Positions 27,601 through 42,600 of a stretch of 64,000 nt of DNA are shown here, one piece after another. The stretch comes from Leptasterias polaris (taxonomy: Eukaryota > Echinodermata > Asteroidea > Forcipulatida > Asteriidae), in the NCBI GenBank assembly GCA_037783415.1, contig JAZGTN010000196.1, positions 930,001-994,000 of the forward strand, written 5' to 3'. Position 1 is the stretch's first letter, and each line of letters begins with the position of its first letter. The notes beneath the pieces are model-generated. The model did no database searches. It had not been told where the DNA came from and worked only from the letters and a program-made list of their open reading frames with translations. The translations under genes were made by a program, and so were the position numbers.

Positions 27601-30600
27601 CGGACCATAGGGGTGTCGAAACATAGAGAGTGTGGAACCTAGGTGTGTTGGAACATAGGGATGTCGGAACAAAGGGATGTCGGAACAAAGGGGTGTTGCA
27701 ACACAGAGGTGTCGGAATACAGGGGTGTCGGAACACAGGGGTGTCGGACCACAGGGGTGTCGGACCACAGGGGTGTCGGACCACAGGGGTGTCGGACCAC
27801 AGGGGTGTCGGACCACAGGGGTGTCGGACCACAGGGGTGTCGGACCACAGGGGTGTCGGACCATAGGGGTGTCGGACCATAGGGGTGTCGGACCATAGGG
27901 GTGTCAGACCATAGGGGTGTCAGACCATAGGGGTGTCGGAACATACAGAGTGTCGAAACATAGAGTGTGGAACATAGGTGTGTTGGAACATAGGGATGTC
28001 GGAACAAAGGAGTGTTGCAACACAGGGGTGTCGGAATACAGGGGTGTCGGAACACTGGGGTGTCGGAACACTGGGGTGTCGGAACACTGGGGTGTCGGAA
28101 CACAGGGGTGTCGGAACACAGGGGTGTCGGAACACAGGGGTGTCGGACCATAGGGGTGTCGGACCATAGGGGTGTCGAAACATAGAGAGTGTGGAACCTA
28201 GGTGTGTTGGAACATAGGGATGTCGGAACAAAGGGGTGTTGCAACACAGAGGTGTCGGAATACAGGGGTGTCGGAACACAGGGGTGTCGGACCACAGGGG
28301 TGTCGGACCATAGGGGTGTCGGACCATAGGGGTGTCGGACCATATGGGTGTCGGACCATAGGGGTGTCGGACCATAGGGGTGTCGAAACATAGAGAGTGT
28401 GGAACCTAGGTGTGTTGGAACATAGGGATGTCGGAACAAAGGGGTGTTGCAACACAGGGGTGTCGGAATACAGGGGTGTCGGAACACAGGGGTGTCGGAA
28501 CACAGGGGTGTCGGACCACAGGGGTGTCGGACCACAGGGGTGTCGGACCACAGGGGTGTCGGACCACAGGGGTGTCGGACCACAGGGGTGTCGGACCACA
28601 GGGGTGTCGGACCACAGGGGTGTCGGACCATAGGGGTGTCGGAACATAGGAGTGTCGGAACATAGGAGTGTCGGAACATAGGAGTGTCGGAACATAGGAG
28701 TGTCGGAACATAGGGATGTCAGAACACAGGGATATCGCAACATAGGGGTGTCAGACCATAGAGGTGTCGGAACATAGGGTTGGCGGACCATAGGGGTGTC
28801 GAAACATACAGAGTGTCGAAACAGAGTGTGGAACATAGGTGTGTTGGAACATAGGGATGTCGGAACAAAGGAGTGTCGGAACAAAGGGGTGTCGGAATAC
28901 AGGGGTGTCGGAATACAGGGGTGTCGGAATACAGGGGTGTCGGAATACAGGGGTGTCGGAATACAGGGGTGTCGGAACACTGGGGTGTCGGAACACAGGG
29001 GTGTCGGAACACAGGGGTGTCGGACTACAGGGGTGTCGGACCATAGGGGTGTCGGACCATAGGGGTGTCGGACCATAGGGGTGTCGGACCATAGGGGTGT
29101 CGGACCATAGGGGTGTCGAAACATAGAGAGTGTGGAACCTAGGTGTGTTGGAACATAGGGATGTCGGAACAAAGGGGTGTTGCAACACAGGGGTGTCGGA
29201 ATACAGGGGTGTCGGAACACAGGGGTGTCGGACTACAGGGGTGTCGGACCATAGGGGTGTCGGACCATAGGGGTGTCGGACCATAGGGGTGTCGGACCAT
29301 AGGGGTGTCGGACCATAGGGGTGTCGGACCATAGGGGTGTCGGACCATAGGGGTGTCGGAACATAGGGGTGTCGGAACATAGGGGTGTCGGAACATAGGA
29401 GTGTCGGAACATAGGGATGTCGGAACATAGGGATGTCGGAACATAGGGATGTCGGAACATAGGGATGTCAGAACACAGGGGTGTTGGAACACTGGGGTGT
29501 TGGAACACTGGGGTGTCGGAACACTGGGGTGTCGGAACACTGGGGTGTCTGATCAGAACACTGGGGTGTCGGACCATAGGGGTGTCGGACCATAGGAGTG
29601 TCGGAACATAGGGATGTCGGAACAAAGGGTGTGCAACATAGGGGTGTTGGAATAGGTTTGTAACCTTTATTAAAGAGGGACTGACGTCATGGTCACAGCA
29701 GGCTGTGGCTGCATGGAATTATTAACTCTAATCCAGTTACAGCACAACCATGTGCAGGCCATCTCATCACATTTGTCATTGTATTGTGATGTTACCGCCA
29801 GCATATGTGCCCATGCAGTAACTGGATTAGAGCTCATAATTCCATGTACAGCCACAGGCCTGCCATGATCATGACAACAGTTTCCCTTTAAATGCATAGG
29901 TCTACTGATTAGAAAAAATCCAAAATTATTTGTATAATATGTCTGACCTACCTTAATATTTCCACCAGGAAAGAACAGCCAATTGTCCATCCGTATGGGA
30001 TCAAAATCCTCCTGCAAGAAGACAGGTGTGTCGGCTGAGCTTGTTATCAAGACGTTATCTAAGGCCCAGCATCCATAGAAACCGTGCACATCCATAGCAA
30101 GGTCTTGATGAAGACGAAGGCAGACGCCTGGCTGGCGAGCCTCAACAGGGAGGTGCATAATGTGAATGGTCGTGTGGCCATCAGTTGGAACTCTGGCGGC
30201 AAAACACACACACAAAACAAGAATTACAATAATAATAAGGGTGCTAATCATCCTTACTTGCAGCTGCGAGCCAAAGCCGTATTGCAAAGGACGCAGAACA
30301 TGGTCCAGTCACAGGTTTGCAGCTAGCCACATCGATCCATTATGGAGCACAGACAGTGATTGAAAATGTTTGATTTTTCCCAGAAAGAAGTTTGCAGTGA
30401 AGTTAGCTACTCGTGTGAACATACCCTTAATTCCTTTGGGCATGAGTGCGCGAGATTTTGGTCTGCATGATGAAATAAGAATTTTCATTTTTAAGGTCAA
30501 AGTTTAGCTACAATTCCTCACAAGGAATATTACAAAAAAGGAAATGAAGTCAAACCTCCATTCTGTGGTGGCAGAATACAGAATTTGTTTCTGATTAAAT

Positions 30601-33600
30601 AAATATCATGCCTGCTTATGTTTTCACCTACAGCCGCAAGACTCAAGCTACTGTTTTCACTCACCGTATCTTCTCAATCAGATGCCAGTCTACTCGGTCA
30701 TTGATGGCATATGATACAGACAGGCTGTAATCACCAATACCTGGCTTGCAAATACCCGAACCTGGAAAGACATGGAAAGTCAAGAATGGCATCAGTGATT
30801 TTCTATCACAATTTGTCCTGAGACCATTATTTTGTACTGCAGCCAGAAAGATAATCAAGATTAGATGAGCTCAACCCAATTGCCTTATTAAGCAGCCTGT
30901 TAATTTAATTATCTGCTTCTGGTGCAGCAAATGTGGCAGCAGCAGCCTTGAAGAATATTAAAAGCTGATGGCTCTGAAGATCAGACAAAATCTCCCCCTC
31001 TCTCTCTCTCTCTCTCACTCAGCATGTCATCACCATCAAAAATGCTGTACTCGGCCACATCCAAAAGTTGCTCTTATACCTGACAACCATCCATTTTCAT
31101 GCAAAACAAAGGTTGTATGCTAAACCTCACTTCATTCATAAAATCTGGAGGACCCTACATACAAAGAACTACATGTAGATCCTTTTGGGTGAGCACTTTG
31201 GAATACAAAAGGAGAAATCTCCTGGATATGTCACACAAAGAAAGGGTGAAAACTACTGCTCAGCTACTCTGTATTGTTAAACAAAATCGTCAGTTATTTA
31301 TGAATATTGAAAAGGGATACTAGTTACTGAATATGCATGAAAAAGTTCACAAGTAGGGCCTACATTTCAGAAACTGCAATAAAAAGGGAATTCTGACAGC
31401 GTGTAGGGATACTACACATCTAAGTGTGCCCTCAGTGTTCATGGTCAATTGCAACTTCACAATTAGCATATTTAGGAAACACTGAAGAGCATGTGCAGAT
31501 TTCTTTTTGACTCTGAGCAAGCAAGCACTTGATATGCTCCTTATGTTTGTCATTTAGGAGGGATAATTTCATAGAATATCAGTAAATACCATTTAAGTTT
31601 AAACCATCAGAGAAATAATGATATTTTGGGGGGCTAGGTGAATTGTTTCATTGTGATACATTTGTATATAGTAGCGTTGCTAGCTAGACATATTTTGACC
31701 TCTGACATTTATGTTGTTCTTTTTAATTATTTATTTATTACACATTTAACAGCACAATTAGCACCAATAACAGGATGAATAGGAAACAAGACAAAATGTT
31801 GTCTAGCTGTACAATGGAAAACCCATGCAATCAGGTAGGGACTGAAAACCCAATCCACATGCAAGGCTCCCATGCAAGGCTCTGGAGTGGTCTGATGTGG
31901 GCAAACAGGGGTCCACAGACATGACAGAGGTGAAAGGCAAGGAAATAAACCACTGTGCCAACTGGATCCCCACTTACTTATGAAGTGCGATTCTTTCCCG
32001 TTGTATGAGGGCGGAGTAACAGTCCTCTATTAGAGCAGACACTCTATAAAAGACGGACGAGCATTCACCAAAAATACAAAATCTATACAATTGATTTAGG
32101 AATAAAATAAATCTCCTGCAACTACTTTCGTATTCAAAAGATAATGATATGAATATGGCGCCCAACACAACATCAGCATGGCAGTAAGAATTACAGCATG
32201 AAGGTTAAAGGTCACAGACTGCACTGACAGTAACAGCTACCTGTACACAATACACAAGCTAGACAAGTTACAATAATACTTGGTTCAATTCAATTCATGG
32301 GTCCAAAAATACAATGTTTCTTTGATAAACTGATTCGGAAACCCAATCATACTTACAGAGAGTTTCTATGCGACTTTCCCTCCAGAATAATTCACATTAG
32401 GAAATACAAATAAAGGGGGAGGAAGAGCCAAAGGTCATGAACGCAAAGTTTTTTAAGAAAGTTGCATCAGAACCATTTTGGGGGTTTAACTCCTAAAATG
32501 GCAGACAGGATAGGCATTATGAGTGCGTTGCGCATTTGCTTTACGGCATGATGGAATGATCCATACTGCAACACAGGTAGGATTCCAACCCAGAGTTAAG
32601 TATTCATTTCCACTAGAACTAAAGTAATAAATATTTGATAAAAATGACACTGTTATGCGAAATAGAACTGATGCACATGACATCATTTATGGCCTCCTTG
32701 GAAGAGGTCAAAACACGTTTTCATGAATTACTTATTTCTTTGTTTTCTCTTCTATTCTTAAAAGGCACTCCACTGCAAACAACTCTTGACTTGTTTGCAG
32801 TGGAGTGCCCTTGGCTTATTAGGATTGTGCCTCCACAATATTGTCTCTTGCATTTTGTTATGTACTGTTCAAGATGGAAATATATGTAATTAAATTAATT
32901 TGAAAGGTTGCTCATTGGCCCATCCTGTGTGCTGCGTGTATGTAGCTGTGCGTTTTTTCATTGTTTCCCCATCATTTTACCTGTTAAGATGGCCATGTGA
33001 TGACGTCAATGCACATGGTCCACACAATAGGCATTCATTACTTGATTTTGCTATTCAACCTTTGTCATTCATATCCATCATGTATTTTGAAAAAATCAAG
33101 TTAAATATTTTTGACAGCAAAAGGTTTCTGACAGCAAAAGCCCAAACCAATTACCATACCTCAAAATGTCCTTCATATGCACTTGAATATGGATAAGTGT
33201 TAATGGAATTTTGCTTTTTCATTCATTAAACTGATTGGATTCAATTGTTTGAAATGACCGATGGGTTGAGCTTTACTAACACTTCCAGGAAAACCACTAA
33301 TCTACACCAGAGGGATACAAAAATGGAAAAGAAGAAAATCAAATAGAAGGATTTGGGAGATTCTGTGAACCAAGGACATAAAATACAAGCTAAACCAACA
33401 GACAATAACACCCACTGACTTTGGAATTACAGTCCATTCCATCAATGTGTAGCAATCCCTCAGCTCTGCTCAATCATCAAGCATGCCCTTTGGTGCAAAT
33501 TGATGTCAAATGACCTGGAACTAAAGGGCTGATTCAATTATGCCCAAATCAAGCCCAAAGCAAACTTTTCAAGGTTGGGCGATGGACCTCTTGCAACTCT

Positions 33601-36600
33601 CTATCCAGAAATCATGACAATCAGACCAGACTGAGGCAGTCCTATACTTTTCTTATCATTTTGTTTAGCAATAAAACTTTGTTTTCTTAGTTGTGATTTA
33701 TGACTTGTTCTCCACCTGATAGTAAGTTTTTTAAGGTGAGCCTTTAAAGATTGCATAGTAACTAAAAATACAAATGTTTGTTTATATTTTATAGTGGAAA
33801 ATAATCTACCTTTGGGCTTAAAATATTTAACTTGATTTTACTTATTAATTATGTTTAAAGTTTCAGCACATCAAATTGTATCAAAGCTTTCCTTAAAAAG
33901 TTATTAAAAACACTGCGTTTACTACAGATAAAATGTGCATGCGTTTGACTTCCAGAACCATTTTCATCAAAGACCCTTATAATGACTTTAAAGCACAGAG
34001 TGCACTTTGAATCATGCGTGAACCCACGGGTATCAAAACTTCCGATCTTCCAAACTACTTTATTTATTAGGATATCAATAACACATCAACAGGATGTTGA
34101 GTGGTTACTGCTTTTAATGTATCCACCTCAGAAAACATTCACAATGATCATGAAAAAAACCACAACTTAAAACAAACAAACAAACAAACACCCCCCTACA
34201 CCTTAACAAACAAACAAGAGTGTCTTGAACACTTTAAAATGTTTTCCCCCTCCAAATTGCATACATATTTGCATTTTTGGCAACGTTGTACTATCAAAGC
34301 TCCTTCACTTTGCAAGATTGTACTTTTAGCCTATGCTTTTTAAAGGGGAAGATATTCAGGCCAAGTTGGTTACCGGGGCTGGCAAGTATGAAACTTAAAC
34401 AGCCCCTTTTCAAAAAGTGGGTGATATGGCACAGGGAGTCTGCATCTGGTCGGGGCAAGGGGATCACTGGTAAACTTGTCAAGAATAGTGGGGGGTCATA
34501 AGATCCACACTCTGACAACCGCCCTGATTGATGTGTTGGTATGAATTTGTGCCTCTTTGGCATTCCATCATGATAGACAATCAAACAAGTTTACTCTTTA
34601 GGTTTGTTTCAGCATAAAAAGGCCAGAAGAATATGCACTTAATTATTTAGGAATAGTTACCATGGTGTCTGGAGCAACAAGGGGGGGGGGGGTGCATTGG
34701 GTGGTGGTGGTGGTGGTGGTGGAGGGGGTGGGGGTCCAGGGGCACATAATGGTTCACCTTTGACTAGACAGCAAGTATCTCTCATCACATAATTTCCTAT
34801 AAACAAACAATTTCTATGACATGTGTTTTCCAAATCATTCCTAATAGTGTCCAAGGCATATCTGTGTCAATGTGCTTGAATTGGCACAAATTGATGACAA
34901 CGACTCCACCAGCTGGTGCAGCCAGTGAGCAGATACTAATGTTTGTCATGATATGGGGGACGTGCAGTAATTCACTGCGGCACACAACAAGAACTTTTCC
35001 ATGACAAATGCAACCTTTCAAAAAAAAATACTACACCAAATGATTGACCTAAGTGGTTAAAATGTGACTGGAGATTTGATGTTCATATCTAAACGCAGTA
35101 CAGCTGTGCTGATAAAGACAGGATTTGGTTCTCTGGAAGGCCTACTCTGGCTAAAACCTTTGCACTTGGTTTCCAAAAGATAAGCTGAAAAGTTTTTAAG
35201 TTTTTATATTATTGGGAAAGGAGTCAATACGTTTTGATACAGGAGATTTTATCTTTACAACTCGTACAAGTAATCTGTAGGCTGGTTGGCCCTATTACAA
35301 ATTGAAGATGTTATAAAATACGTCTTATATGCAGTTTCTCTTGAATAAAGCACAATCACCACAAGAAAGTAATTATGTTTAAACTGTTACATTCCAGAAG
35401 TGGTAGAAGGTTCTGGCAGCATGGCCCCAGAAAGTGTGATATTCTGGCAGGTACATGTATAGGTTATGGCATTGTGCCATTGATGATACAAGCATGAAAT
35501 TAAGCACACAGTCAGAGTTTGTCATGAGACAGATATCTTTGGCTGTAGAGCCATTACAAATTTGTCCTTTGAAACAAAATATAGGTACAAGAGTAATGCC
35601 TGCTGAAATGGCCTGCTCCAATGGCCCTTTAGCAACATTTCTGACATACTCTGACCACATGCCAAATTCAGTGCTTGTATTGTCCAAAAGACACACAGAA
35701 ATTTCCCAACTATCTGCCCTACTAAAAGAATAGACAAGGCTGTTGAAGAATTGCAAGTGACAACATGATGAAGAGGACAATCTGTCCTTGATGATGCTCC
35801 TGCTGGGTAAGCTCTTTTCAGTGTTCCATAAACCCTAAAGTTCTTGTTTGAATGAATGTTGAAGGTTTGCCTTGCAATTAACAACTGGAGAATCTAAAAC
35901 AGACCTTTATATCCTGTAATTTGCTGTGATTGAATCTTCTCTACAGCAGGGATTGATTGAGTTCTGGAGGGGGCAGGATTGATTGAAGGGTGAGGGAAAA
36001 GGAGAGATAATCTAGTCTTGGTTTTGGAATGAGTTGCAAGGGTGCATGTGTTTGTGATTGAAGAAAAAATGCAACAGACACTTTTTAGACTCCTCCTTGG
36101 AGTCTCCATAGTCTTTGATCAAGAAGCCTCAGTTGTTTTTGTCCAACAAGCCATTGTCAAAAGAAGGTCTTCTTACGATTGTCGTGGAATATGAACACCA
36201 GGAGCATCTTGAACCAAGACTAAGTCTCTGTTGCTGCGCTGACCATCTGAGCTATTTATTTAAGGCTGCTTTTCTACAAACTTTATAACACTTCAGAACT
36301 TACAAGCTTTAAGTGCTGTTTTGTTGGCATAGCTGACCTCTCTGCAGTGCTTGATGTTGACCGAGTGTATCTTTAATGAAAACAACTCTAATTCCCCCTC
36401 CCCTGATATCGACAGACACAGTAAGAAACCCCCAGGCACTTCCAATTATGTGCATTGCTTAGACTTTTTTCACATGGGGCAATTTATATGCAGGCAACCA
36501 GCTCAAGGCAATCTCGAAAAAAGAAAACTTTCACACTTTCATCTTGATATAATTTTGTTAAGTTGGGAATAAGTAAGACAATTTCAGAAAAATAACTCTT

Positions 36601-39600
36601 CTACTACCGAGTTGCCTGTAAAAATTGGCCTGGCCTATCCTCAACAGTTTTGCCTTTTCGTTTGAGAATGCTTTCCAGAGCACATTTATTTCATCAATCA
36701 ACAACCACTTTAAAGCTTCTATACCTGTCAGACTGAAATACTTCTCTGGTTAAAATAGTTCTGATTAAAGTTTGTCTTATGACCGCAAAGAAAACACAAA
36801 GTAACTCACTCAGGGCAAACTGCACAACTGTTGCCGATGTCAGATTCAAATGAGCCGTGCTCAACTCTCGTCTCCCAAGAGGGTTGCAGAAAACCATGGC
36901 GTTACCGTGGAGAACTGTACCGCATGTGTTGCTGATGTTGCCACCATGCATTTCCGACCTGAAACAAGTATCAGTATTTGACACTTCATTTCAAAAGTCA
37001 CCTGACAAGTATATTTGTGTTTCCAATGTGCACGTGCCCCTCAAATTGATGTCCATACCCACCCACCCCATTTAGTATCTGGACTATTGATGTCCATACC
37101 CACCCACCCCATTTAGTATCTGGACTATTGATGTCCATACCCACCCACCCCATTTAGTATCTGGACTTTTGAGAACAACAAATTTTACATTTCATAAGCT
37201 TTATTATTACAATTTAAATACTCTTAAAACTATTTTCCCACATACACAAAAACAACTTAATGTTTTTACATTCACATCAACAACAGCACTGAAAAAGAGG
37301 CTTGTTTTATAAAATTCAAATGGAAACTACAGTTTTAAATGGCCAGAAGTCCCCCCCCCTCCCAAAAGGGATTTATACATTTGCACAGATTTTCCACACC
37401 ATGCTAAGCTTCAAACATCACTTGCCGTCTTCATAGCTTCTAATTGAAACATGAAAAATAAATTGAAAATGTTGAAACTGGCAACACAAAATTGATTGAA
37501 AATGTTGAAACAGGCAACCCAAAATTGATTGAAAATGTTGATTTGGCAACTCACCAGAGAGTGTAGTCCAGAGCCACTGAGGAGTCAAAATCATCCCTCA
37601 ATATCACCCCATCACTGTGTACAGAAGCTGTCAACATAAAGCAAAATATTAGTGTGGGTACCAGGGACAGAGGCAACACAACTCCTGCCTCCAACTGACA
37701 TGGGCACCTCCTCCAAGCTGAAACATCAATCATATTGCTTCATTCTTTGGGAATTTTTCCATCACAGTGGTTTGGATTTGCAATGCATTGTTTCCAAATT
37801 CATTCCCCTAAACTAACGGGGAAAAAATCGTCTGGACAAGTTAACCAGATATAGGAGCATAAATCTTTTGGGTTGTTTGTTTTTGGGATGGTCACAATTT
37901 CGAACATGTTTATTTTCTCAAGACAGAAAAAGTGGGAAAGTATTAACTCAAATCCAGTGATACTTTTTTCTCCGAGGCTGTAGCTGGTTAGGCTCAGTTT
38001 CTTGACTTTTTGACCTACAGATATTGAAGACCTTTTAGGCATGAAGCCTGTTTTTTCTGGGTGATTAGATAGGAATGTCCAACTCCCTGCAAAATTATCC
38101 TCAAGGTAACGATTTTGCTTTTCAATAAATGAACTGGAATCCTGTAACTGAATTCCAATGGGAGAGCAGTTTTGAAAGATGCTAGGAGTAAGACGTTGTC
38201 TCAAAAGATTTCAGATTTTATGGCCAATGGTACTTATTTTGGAAAAGTGTTCTGAATCAAGGCAAAAGGTTCTCAACTATAGGATACAAAATTGAGACAA
38301 CACTCGACAGCCTTAAAAGACCTGCCATCAAAGGTTGGGTCATAGATTGGGTTTTTGTCAATGTAAAATAAGAAAGATACATAAAAGTCACATGGGAAAG
38401 TTTCAGCTGAATACAGTGTCTACTTGTTGAGAAAATAGCAAAAATATGTTTGTCAAAGAATATGTTTGTCAATATGTTTGTCAAGAACGTCAAATCCATC
38501 CATTTTTAGTGAGGTGACAGAGCGTACAACCACATCTCTGGCCGCAGCCAATGGACACCAACCCTCAGATATCTGAGAAACAATTCATGCATGAATCATT
38601 TCTCAGATTCAAATGTTTTGGAGGAAAAACATTTCCAAGCAATGTTACTTTGATTGGAATCCTTTCTCAAAATAGTTATATTCTACCAACAGCTGCAGTG
38701 CTTCTCATCAAGTAAGTTTTTATGCTCATTAATTTTTGGAATATTTACCAATCTATGACCCTACCTTTATCAGATTCTCCATTTAAAATAAGCAGCAAAG
38801 ATATAGTGATGTGATATATAACACAAAATTTAATGTTCACACAAACCTAATTGGGGCCTGAAAGGAGGGGGTGTCGGCATCCCTCTCTCGCATAGCTGCA
38901 AGGACAAGGCATCTTTCAAAACCACCTGCTGGTTTAGAAATGCATTCACCCTACAACATAAAGGAACCAATGAAATATTTATTTCAAATTCCCCCCAAAA
39001 TAAAAGGTTGCTGTGAGCACAATATGGGGGGGGGGGGGCCATTTGGGATTGTGCCTTTGATGATACATAAGTCATAAGTCATAAGAAAGATGTTTGGCTA
39101 TAGGCCCATTGCAGATTTGTCTTTGGAAAAAGAAATATAGACTGAATAAAAAGCAATTTTCAAAGGGTTCAATCAAGGACAAATCTGACAGTATAACCAA
39201 AGGCATGGGCCAATCACCTAGGTAACGTACTACTAGAAGTTTACATGGTGATTAAATACAGTCATCGCCAAGGAATACAGTACCATTTCAATACCCAACT
39301 ATTAATTAGAAGCCGTTTCGATTGCCACAATCAAAATAAGACCAATTATGAGCACGAAATTCCTGCCAAACCACAAAACCTTTTTCTGTTTCACTCAAGG
39401 TTCAAACATGATTACTGAATTCTGATGACAATTTCACAAGGTGGTTGTGTGGTAATGTGAATTAATTTAACTATCAATAAGCAATGACGTACTGTCCTTT
39501 TCAAAAAAAAGGATTGCATTATGCAGTAAGAAACAATCTTCAACCATTTCAAATTGCTTTATAAGTTTATTGACCCAGACTTCAAATTTGTCCAGACATT

Positions 39601-42600
39601 TAGAAAACAACCCATCAAGGTCCAGACACTCACACGTATCGCAAACAGGATGGTTGATTTCGATGGAAATCGCTCACATATTAAAGGGGGAAATACTTTC
39701 ATTATTAAGTTTCAAGTTCACGAAGAAGTCCTCGAGAGCTTGTGTTTTTCGGGACAAAAGGGGTATTCTCAATTACCACCTTTGGAAACAGCCCAACGTG
39801 AACTCAACAATTAACACAATGACCCTTGTGATAATGGGGGGGGGGGGGGGCAGTAACAGGTTAGTAGGCTATAACCTGATTGAAATTAATCTGATTATTA
39901 TTAACGTCTTTTGCTTTTTTACCCAACTTGAAAAACAGAGCAATTTAAGAGTCATGGTTGGGAAAAAGTAAGGATTGTCCTTTTCAGCAGAAAGTCAAGT
40001 CTATATCAACTGGAGGTGATAGGGCTGTGTCCGAATCAAGCCACCTTGGTCATATTATACATGTAGCTGTGTCCAATTTGGTTACAGCCAGCCCAAAGCC
40101 TCTACTGCCAAAGCTGTACATTCCCAAATGGTCTCAGGTGGATACCTTCTCTTTAAGATTGTTGTTTACATGACTGACGCATTTCCCACTTGAGAATGTG
40201 TTTGTAGTGCATTAGTATTGAGCCACTTGACAGTGCATTAATGTTCACCCATGTTGAGTGATTGTCAAAGCATAAGAGGCAATCATGACAACAAATTGAA
40301 TCACTCTCTTCCCAGAATTACTGTCTGGGTAAAATGTATAAGGAAACCATCATCCATGGTTTGAGGCGGTTAGATGGGTAAAATAGGGAAATAAACGATG
40401 CTTGAGTTCGCGACCCCCTAAAAACCATCTTTTAAGAATAATTTATTGTTCTTTAGGTTTAGTGTAAAAATACACATAATAAGGAAGAGGAAAACATCTT
40501 AACTTTGATGTTTACAAGTATTAACATGATTGGTAGAACTGACAAATAAGTCGCAGACAGTGTTCATGTTTTGTGTGATCAACCGTATAAATGAATGTAA
40601 AAATGTTGGCTTAAAGGCACTGTACACGTTTGGTAATTACTCAAAATATATATTAGCATAAAAACTTACTTGGTAAAGAGCAACGGAGAGCTGTTGATAG
40701 TATAAAACATTGTGAGAAACGACTCCCTCTGAAGTTACGTAGTTTTTGAGAAAGAGGTAATTTCTCACTAAAATAATAAAAGACTTCTGGCCAGAAGCCT
40801 TTTATTCCTATCTGAAAGCACACTAATTTGTACAACAAGGGTGTTTTTTCTTTCATCATTTCCTTGCAACTTCAATAACCAATTGAGCCCAAATTTTCAC
40901 AGGCTTGTTATTTTATGCATATGTTGGGATACACCAAGTGAGAATACTGGTCTTTGACAATTACAAAACGTGTTCAGTGCCTTTAATTCTTTGTGTGAGA
41001 AAATACTGAAAAACCATGCATAATTTTCAGCATGTAAACACATTGTCCTTAATTTTGGTTGTATAACAACCAAAGTCAGATTGAATTTTTATTTTTTGGG
41101 GGGTAGTGGGGGTGCTCAGATACAGTTTTCTTGAATATGACTTCATTTCAGAGGAAAATACTTCACAGAAAAAATTGTTCTAGTATTAATTTCTTATTCA
41201 ATAAGATTTCAGAATAAATCTAGACAATTAATTTTGTTATCCTTATAAATCATGTTCAATACCTTTAACACAGGATTAATCAAAGTGGCAGGGAACTTGA
41301 TTTAACTTTATAGCTCATCCATATTCATGACCCCACCTGTCCCTTCTTTAAAGCACTCACATGAAGTTAATGCAACCGCTGCCCTCTTCTGGGGCGTTCC
41401 AGTAGACAGAAGCTCGGTTCTGGGGTATTGGTAGCATCAGCTGGTGAACCATGGAACATGTATACTCCACACCAGGGATGGGGGCACCAGCATCTGATGT
41501 ACTCACTGCATTCCCCAGGGGAGGGCCAGCTCCAGATGTTGAGGTTCGGGATGTAAAAAGTCCAGTGACTGACAGGTAATTGAAGTCCGAGGTAGCTTCA
41601 AGACTCACTGAAATAAGTTGAAGAAAGAACAAGGAATAATCAAAAGAGATCCAATTTACTACAAATAACAATCAGTACATTAAATGTCAATAGCACTAAA
41701 TTTAAAAAGTAAAATTTAGTAAGTGAACAAAAATGAAAGAGGGAATCACGTACATGTATGCATAAACTTTCATGAAAGTTTACAGCACATGGACAACATT
41801 GGTACTTTTCAATCTCTATCCGCAATTTATCTGACCCAACATTTGAAATGCTCCTGTAAAAGTTTTAAGGTAATTTACAGGATTGGTAGAGCTGAAAAAA
41901 TAGTTATGTAGCAGAGAGTGTTTATGTTTTGTGTGAACAACCATACATGTACATATGCCTACTCAACATGTACATAAAATATCAAACCTGTGAACATTTT
42001 GGCTTAATCTGTTGTGTGAGTCAGGACAGAATAGTCGTGGCCGAGCGGATAAGAGTACTGGACTCAAGCTCTGGTGTTTCTGATCAGCAGAGTGTGTGTT
42101 CGAGTCTCGGTCGTGACACTTGTGTCCTTAAGCAAGACACTTAACCATTATTGCTTAGTCCTTCGGATAGGACGTAAAGCCGTTGGCCCCGTGTGTTGTG
42201 TAATGCACGTAAAAGAACCCAGTGCACTTATCGAACAAAGTAGGGGTTCGCCCCGGTGTTCCTGGTTTGATTGGCTGCATATTGCGCCACAGCACCTTGT
42301 AAACCATTACATGGTGCTATGTAAAGGAATAGGTCTCAAACTTCAAAAAGTAGCTCCACATAACACCTCGCAGGAAAATACTGACTGTTAAGAAGCGCCT
42401 TGAGCGTCACTGAGTGACGGATTACGGGATATGAGTGCTATATAAGAAGCTACTATTATTATTATTATAGTGAAAAACCATGCACAATTTCGGCATGTAA
42501 ACACATTGTCCTTAAATTTTGGTTGTCACAACCGAAGTCAGCTGTTGCTTAAAAAAAAAAAAAATTCAGATACAGTTTTCTAGAGTATGACTTCATTTCA

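Noticed and set aside
27241..29625. Many long ORFs on both strands (up to 346 codons, [18 protein letters not shown] repeats)
   Set aside because: They are translations of the 16-bp minisatellite. The unit has no stop in any frame on these strands, and the same repeat peptide appears in all frames; no start context or splice support.
27250..29650. CRISPR-like repeat array
   Set aside because: Units are contiguous 16-mers without unique spacers, in a eukaryotic intron; there are no cas genes.
35379..35884. Overlapping ORFs of 92-133 codons on both strands
   Set aside because: No motif is recognisable, and part of the stretch is a dispersed repeat also found at 39040-39150.
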